Part shown: positions 52,877 through 58,595 of the stretch, piece after piece
Layout of the letters: each line of letters opens with the position of its first letter
How positions within the stretch are numbered: position 1 is the first letter of the stretch
From: Fidelibacterota bacterium
GTDB taxonomy: Bacteria > Pseudomonadota > Alphaproteobacteria > Rhodospirillales > Rhodospirillaceae
Assembly: GCA_947476275.1 (NCBI GenBank)
Contig: CANJPQ010000027.1
Coordinates: forward strand, 1-58,595
Reading direction: 5' to 3'
Length of the DNA: 58,595 bases
Program-made: the position numbers and the translations under genes
The notes under the pieces: model-generated
Seen by the model: only the letters and a program-made list of their open reading frames with translations
Database searches by the model: none
Told to the model about the DNA's origin: nothing

Positions 52877-53413
52877 TTACCCCTTCGTGTGGGCGTAGCG
52901 CTGGATCCCTTCCAGGATCAGCTGCTCCGCCACGTCGGCGTCGCGCCATCCGTCCAGCTTGGTCCACTTGCCGGCTTCCAGGTCTTTGTAGTGCTGGAAG
53001 AAATGCGCGACCTGCTCCAGCAGGGTGTGGCGCAGGTCCTTATAGTTCGCGATGTTGTCGTAGTAGGGATGCAGGTCGTCCACCGGCACCGCCAGGATCT
53101 TCTCGTCCAAGCCCGCATTGTCCGTCATCACCAATGCACCCACGGGCCGTGAGCGCAAGATCGCGCCGGACATCACGGGCACCTGCGTCAGCACCAGCAC
53201 GTCGACCGGGTCGCCGTCGCCCGACAGGGTATTGGGGATGAACCCATAGTTGGCCGGATAGAACATCGCCGTGTGCAGGAAGCGGTCGACGATCAGCGCG
53301 CCGGACTCCTTGTCCATCTCGTACTTCACCGGCGGCCCGCCCATCGGGATTTCGATGAGAACATTGACGTCCTTCGGCGGATTGCGTCCGGGCGGAATCT
53401 TGTCGAGCTGCAT
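52877..53413 (-). CDS. ppa: Inorganic pyrophosphatase (family I)
   Basis: A 178-residue soluble pyrophosphatase that hydrolyses PPi to drive biosynthesis. The start MQLDKIPPGRNPPKDVNVLIE, the active-site stretch IEIPMGGPPVKYEMDK, the Asp-rich loop SGDGDPVDVLVL and the later YKDL are all canonical. A decayed partial copy lies at 54343-54603. Confidence 0.97.
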   Translation of the reverse strand: MQLDKIPPGRNPPKDVNVLIEIPMGGPPVKYEMDKESGALIVDRFLHTAMFYPANYGFIPNTLSGDGDPVDVLVLTQVPVMSGAILRSRPVGALVMTDNAGLDEKILAVPVDDLHPYYDNIANYKDLRHTLLEQVAHFFQHYKDLEAGKWTKLDGWRDADVAEQLILEGIQRYAHTKG

Positions 53414-53756
53414 GGGGAATTTCGTTCGGTTGGGGTGGGGCCCAGGGCAGGGCGGGGGCGCTGACTATCACTAACCGCCCCAAGCGACACGCGTAATTAT
53501 AGCATGGCTGGGGGGATGCAGTGGTGGAGGACCAATCTCTCACCCGAGCAGAACTGCAGGGATGTGTCGAAGACCAGCGCCGGTGAGGGGCTTGTCGCCG
53601 TCGCCACCGTCGGCTTGCGCAAGGGGTTCGAGGATTTAGAAGCGCAGATCTTGCCGAAATAGCGCGCACGAAAAATTTGCCCCGACCGTCACACGACGGA
53701 CGGGGAAGAGTCGGTTTAAGATGGAGGGTGCGGGGTCATAGCAAGGACAGGTTCCG
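53414..53756. other. Intergenic region between ppa and the HIT gene
   Basis: About 340 nt between divergent genes. It contains the short open frame listed at 53504-53662 and otherwise only presumed promoter sequence; I see no terminator or RNA gene. Confidence 0.5.
53504..53662 (+). CDS. Possible small protein or gene remnant
   Basis: A 52-codon frame from ATG 53504 to TAG. The C-terminal part (AGEGLVAVATVGLRKGFEDL) reads as if it belonged to a larger protein, while the N-terminal part has no clear ribosome-binding site. It is either a small gene or the 3' remnant of a lost one. No family recognised. Confidence 0.3.
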   Translation: MAGGMQWWRTNLSPEQNCRDVSKTSAGEGLVAVATVGLRKGFEDLEAQILPK

Positions 53757-54302
53757 ATGAAGGCGCTCATCACCGGCTTTGTGTCGCTCACACTCGCCTG
53801 GAGCGGATGCTGGGCGGCCCCCGCGAGCGCGGACGAAGCGCCAGCCGCGCCGGTCGCGAAGCCTTTGCCGGTGATGCCCCTGCAGGATGCCTACAATCCT
53901 GACAACCCGTTCGCGCAGATCCTGCGCGGCGAGCGCCATCAGGCAAAAGTCTACGAGGACGATCAGGTCCTCGCCTTCATGGACCAAGCGCCGGTCATGC
54001 CCGGCCATGTCCTGGTGATTTCGAAAGTCTCGCGCGCCCGCAATCTGCTGGATGAATCGCCTGAGGATTTATCGCGCCTGATGGCGGTCGTGCGCCGGGT
54101 CGGTCAGGCGCAGGTCGCGGCCCTGGGCGCGCTGGGCTTCACCATCATGCAGAACAACGGCGCGGGCCAATCCGTGCCGCACCTCCACATCCACGTCATG
54201 CCCCGCATGACAACGACGCCCTTGGTGTTCGGCTCAAAACCGCTGCCCGACCCGGCGGAGTTGGAGGCGATTGCTTCGAAGCTGCGGGCGGCGATGCGGT
54301 GA
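53757..54302 (+). CDS. HIT-family nucleotide hydrolase with an N-terminal signal sequence
   Basis: A 181-residue protein. The HIT domain (about 50-150) has the histidine triad HLHIHV (H142, H144, H146) after GAGQSVP, and the NPFAQILRGERHQAKVYEDDQVLAFMD start typical of HinT/Fhit branches. Residues 1-25 (ITGFVSLTLAWSGCWAAPASA) look like a secretory signal. HIT enzymes act on cytoplasmic nucleotides such as adenylylated or AppppA compounds, so export would be unusual. C18 in the signal could be a lipobox cysteine, though W at -3 is atypical. Confidence 0.85.
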   Translation: MKALITGFVSLTLAWSGCWAAPASADEAPAAPVAKPLPVMPLQDAYNPDNPFAQILRGERHQAKVYEDDQVLAFMDQAPVMPGHVLVISKVSRARNLLDESPEDLSRLMAVVRRVGQAQVAALGALGFTIMQNNGAGQSVPHLHIHVMPRMTTTPLVFGSKPLPDPAELEAIASKLRAAMR

Positions 54303-54342
54303 GGGGCAGGACGAACCGACGGGGATTCGTTGTGGCGGCGCG

Positions 54343-54603
54343 TTAGCGCAGGATCACGCCGGACATCACCGGCACCTGCGTCAGCACCAGCACCTCCACC
54401 GGGTCGCCGTCGCCCGACAGGGTGTCGGGCACGAACCCATAACTGGCCGGATAGAATATCGCCGCGTGCAGGAACGGGTCGACGATCAGCGCGCCGGACC
54501 TTGTCCATCTCATACTTCACCGGCGGACCGCCCATGGGAATTTCGATGAGCACATTGATATCCTTCGGCGGAAGACCTCCGGGCGGGATTTCGTCGAGTT
54601 GAA
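54343..54603 (-). pseudogene. Truncated, frameshifted second copy of ppa
   Basis: About 260 nt closely similar to the first 87 codons of the intact ppa gene (visible over the stretch from LDEIPPG to VMSGVILR). The start codon is ATT instead of ATG, two nucleotides are missing in the codons after EMDK (CCGGACCTTGTCC against CCGGACTCCTTGTCC in the intact copy), and a TAA follows ILR. All three changes indicate a dead copy. Confidence 0.9.
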
Positions 54604-54907
54604 TGGGGGCGGGGTCGCTTAGGCTGGTGGGGCAGGGGCTGGTGAGTACCCTAACCGAGGCCGGATGGCACGCGGCATGTGGGCATGGCTGCCCGGCGGG
54701 AACGCGCAGGCGAATTTGGGTAATCTCTCAACGACTTTCGGCGACGAAGCGGGCGAAAACGAGTGCCCTACGACCACGCGACGCGGGGAAATATTAAGTT
54801 CACCCGATGGGGAAGTATGCCCCAGTGTCGCAAGATCGATAATAAAAGCGTACTCTTGAACAAGTAATACTTGATATTACCTGTGATGTTTTGAGCGGGA
54901 GGGATAC
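54604..54907. other. Region between the ppa relic and the TIR gene
   Basis: About 300 nt without a convincing gene. Composition changes from GC-rich to AT-rich near 54790, marking the probable edge of the imported TIR segment. It contains the inverted repeat listed at 54864-54880. Confidence 0.5.
54864..54880 (+). promoter_or_regulatory. Inverted repeat upstream of the TIR gene
   Basis: Arms GTAATA and TATTAC separated by CTTGA, 27 nt before the TIR ATG. It could be an operator overlapping the promoter (TTGAAC at 54856-54861 and TATTAC form a possible -35/-10 pair with rather short spacing). No regulator gene is adjacent. Confidence 0.35.
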
Positions 54908-55849
54908 ATGGCGAGTAAGAAGTGGGACGTCTTTATTTCGCACGCGTCGGAAGACAAGGAGGCGCTCGTTAAGCCCCTTGCTCACAACCTCCGATCATTC
55001 GGCGTGCGTGTTTGGTACGACGAATTTTCTCTCTGTGTGGGAGATAGCCTTAGCGGTACGATTGATCGAGGACTGAAAGAGAGTCGCTTTGGCTTGGTTG
55101 TTCTTTCTCCAGCTTTCTTTACGAAGAAGTGGCCCGACTATGAATTGCGAAGCCTGATTGCGCGAGAGAAGCGACAAGAGCGCTTGATCCTACCGCTATG
55201 GCACCGTGTCGAAAAAGCTGATGTTCTACGATTCAGCCCATTCTTAGCCGACAAGTTCGCAATGGTCTCCGACGGGAAAAATCCACGGAAACTGGCACTT
55301 GAATTGATAGTTCATATTCGACCAAAGCTCTTTACGGCGATGGTAAGACGCGCAGCCTTTTTGGAAGCCGTAGGCAAGGCTGAAGTAAAGGATATGCCGA
55401 TAGACGCAATTGAGCCTGGACCAATTCGCCACAAAACTCTGAGAGACGATCAGATTTCTCGCATACGGATGATTCGCGCAGCGCTATGCGGCGTTTACAG
55501 CCAATCTATGGATTTCTGGATTGACGGATTTCGACGCGATATGCACCCCGATGACGAAATCGGGTGGTGGAAACATTTGGCCACCTGCTTCTTGGAATTG
55601 ACTCAGGTTCTTAGATTGAACGAGGAGGCGGAACAGCGTGCATTGTATTCTGCAATCTTTAGCGTGGGGATGGGTATCGCGCCAAAAGATTCCGTGCTGC
55701 GAATTCTTCCCGCGGATGCAAAAGAGCGAATACAGGAAGTGATATGCCTGAAATTGCCACCATACGATTTACCTCCAGCAAGAGTTGCGAAGGTAGCGCT
55801 TCTGCCCGATTCGGCTCTGTCCCTTCGTTATCCAACTGGTGCTCCATAG
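54908..55849 (+). CDS. TIR-domain protein, putative NAD-consuming effector
   Basis: A 313-residue protein. Residues about 5-135 form a TIR domain: WDVFISHASEDKE (box 1), VRVWYDEFSLCVGDSL (box 2) and VVLSPAFFTKKWPDYELRSL, where E79 matches the catalytic Glu of NAD-cleaving bacterial TIRs. Residues about 150-313 are a helical domain I cannot name (RMIRAALCGVYSQSMDFWIDGFRRD...), likely a sensor or oligomerisation part. No partner gene such as SIR2, STAND or ThsA is adjacent. GGGAGGG precedes the ATG. Base composition is more AT-rich than in flanking genes. Either a stand-alone immune effector or a secreted virulence TIR; the former is preferred because no secretion signal is visible. Confidence 0.8.
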   Translation: MASKKWDVFISHASEDKEALVKPLAHNLRSFGVRVWYDEFSLCVGDSLSGTIDRGLKESRFGLVVLSPAFFTKKWPDYELRSLIAREKRQERLILPLWHRVEKADVLRFSPFLADKFAMVSDGKNPRKLALELIVHIRPKLFTAMVRRAAFLEAVGKAEVKDMPIDAIEPGPIRHKTLRDDQISRIRMIRAALCGVYSQSMDFWIDGFRRDMHPDDEIGWWKHLATCFLELTQVLRLNEEAEQRALYSAIFSVGMGIAPKDSVLRILPADAKERIQEVICLKLPPYDLPPARVAKVALLPDSALSLRYPTGAP

Positions 55850-55892
55850 GGTGCCGATATTGCGTGCGGAGGAATTCGCTATTCTAGATTAC

Positions 55893-58595
<2,703 letters not shown>

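Noticed and set aside
54271-54797. Short plus-strand frames across the ppa relic
   Set aside because: They are antisense readings of the pseudogene and flanking non-coding sequence.
54908-55849. TIR gene as part of a Thoeris system
   Set aside because: No ThsA-like SIR2/SLOG gene is adjacent on either side; uvrA and the ppa relic flank it.

Overview
This window reads as a stretch of a GC-rich alphaproteobacterial chromosome. The left 24 kb has gene neighbourhoods I know from that class: erpA-dgt-argS-SPOR protein-nagZ-M50 protease-scpA-scpB-tatABC-serS-surE-pcm-nlpD, then yajC-secD-secF, an NDUFAF3-type protein, an NDUFAF6-type protein and trmFO. I cannot name the genus from sequence alone.

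Layout. 1-400: the 5' end of an IS5-type transposase and the tail of a gene it probably cut. 397-14958: housekeeping genes for Fe-S carriers, dNTP control, tRNA charging, cell-wall recycling, chromosome condensation, Tat export, repair of damaged protein, and division/amidase control. Many of them overlap by 4 nt, as in operons. 15091-17428: an accessory pair, a thiamine-diphosphate enzyme with a Tat signal and a small c-type cytochrome. 17430-24678: DUF815 ATPase, Sec accessory proteins, two complex I assembly-factor homologues and TrmFO. 24758-30891: a DUF4170/SRPBCC fusion, then a four-gene minus-strand cluster (response regulator, TPR/outer-membrane barrel, membrane-anchored HEAT protein, PgaC-like glycosyltransferase) that looks like a synthase-dependent polysaccharide export system, then an acetyltransferase and a secreted protein. 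31203-43982: accessory metabolism and envelope genes: NmrA-DUF1838 operon, two glycosyltransferases, a beta-lactamase-fold protein lacking its catalytic lysine, a diguanylate cyclase, SMP-30-like lipoprotein and a hydrolase. 44157-46000: a nitric-oxide/oxygen module of two truncated haemoglobins, a cytochrome c lipoprotein and an NsrR-type regulator. It has two NsrR-like operators and one FNR-type box. 46628-54302: small-molecule-fold proteins, a second DUF1838 protein, a methyltransferase, pyrophosphatase and a HIT protein with a signal peptide. 54343-54603: a decayed second copy of ppa. 54908-55849: a TIR protein of foreign base composition. 55893-58595: uvrA, running off the right end.

The most interesting material is the putative polysaccharide export cluster (25640-29886), the NsrR/FNR-controlled globin module with readable operators, the exported ThDP-enzyme/cytochrome pair, the adjacent NDUFAF3/NDUFAF6 homologues beside secDF, and two AT-richer orphan genes (47776-48651 and the TIR gene) that may be defence genes. 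I saw no CRISPR array, rRNA or tRNA gene. Functions are assigned by reading motifs, without database searches.
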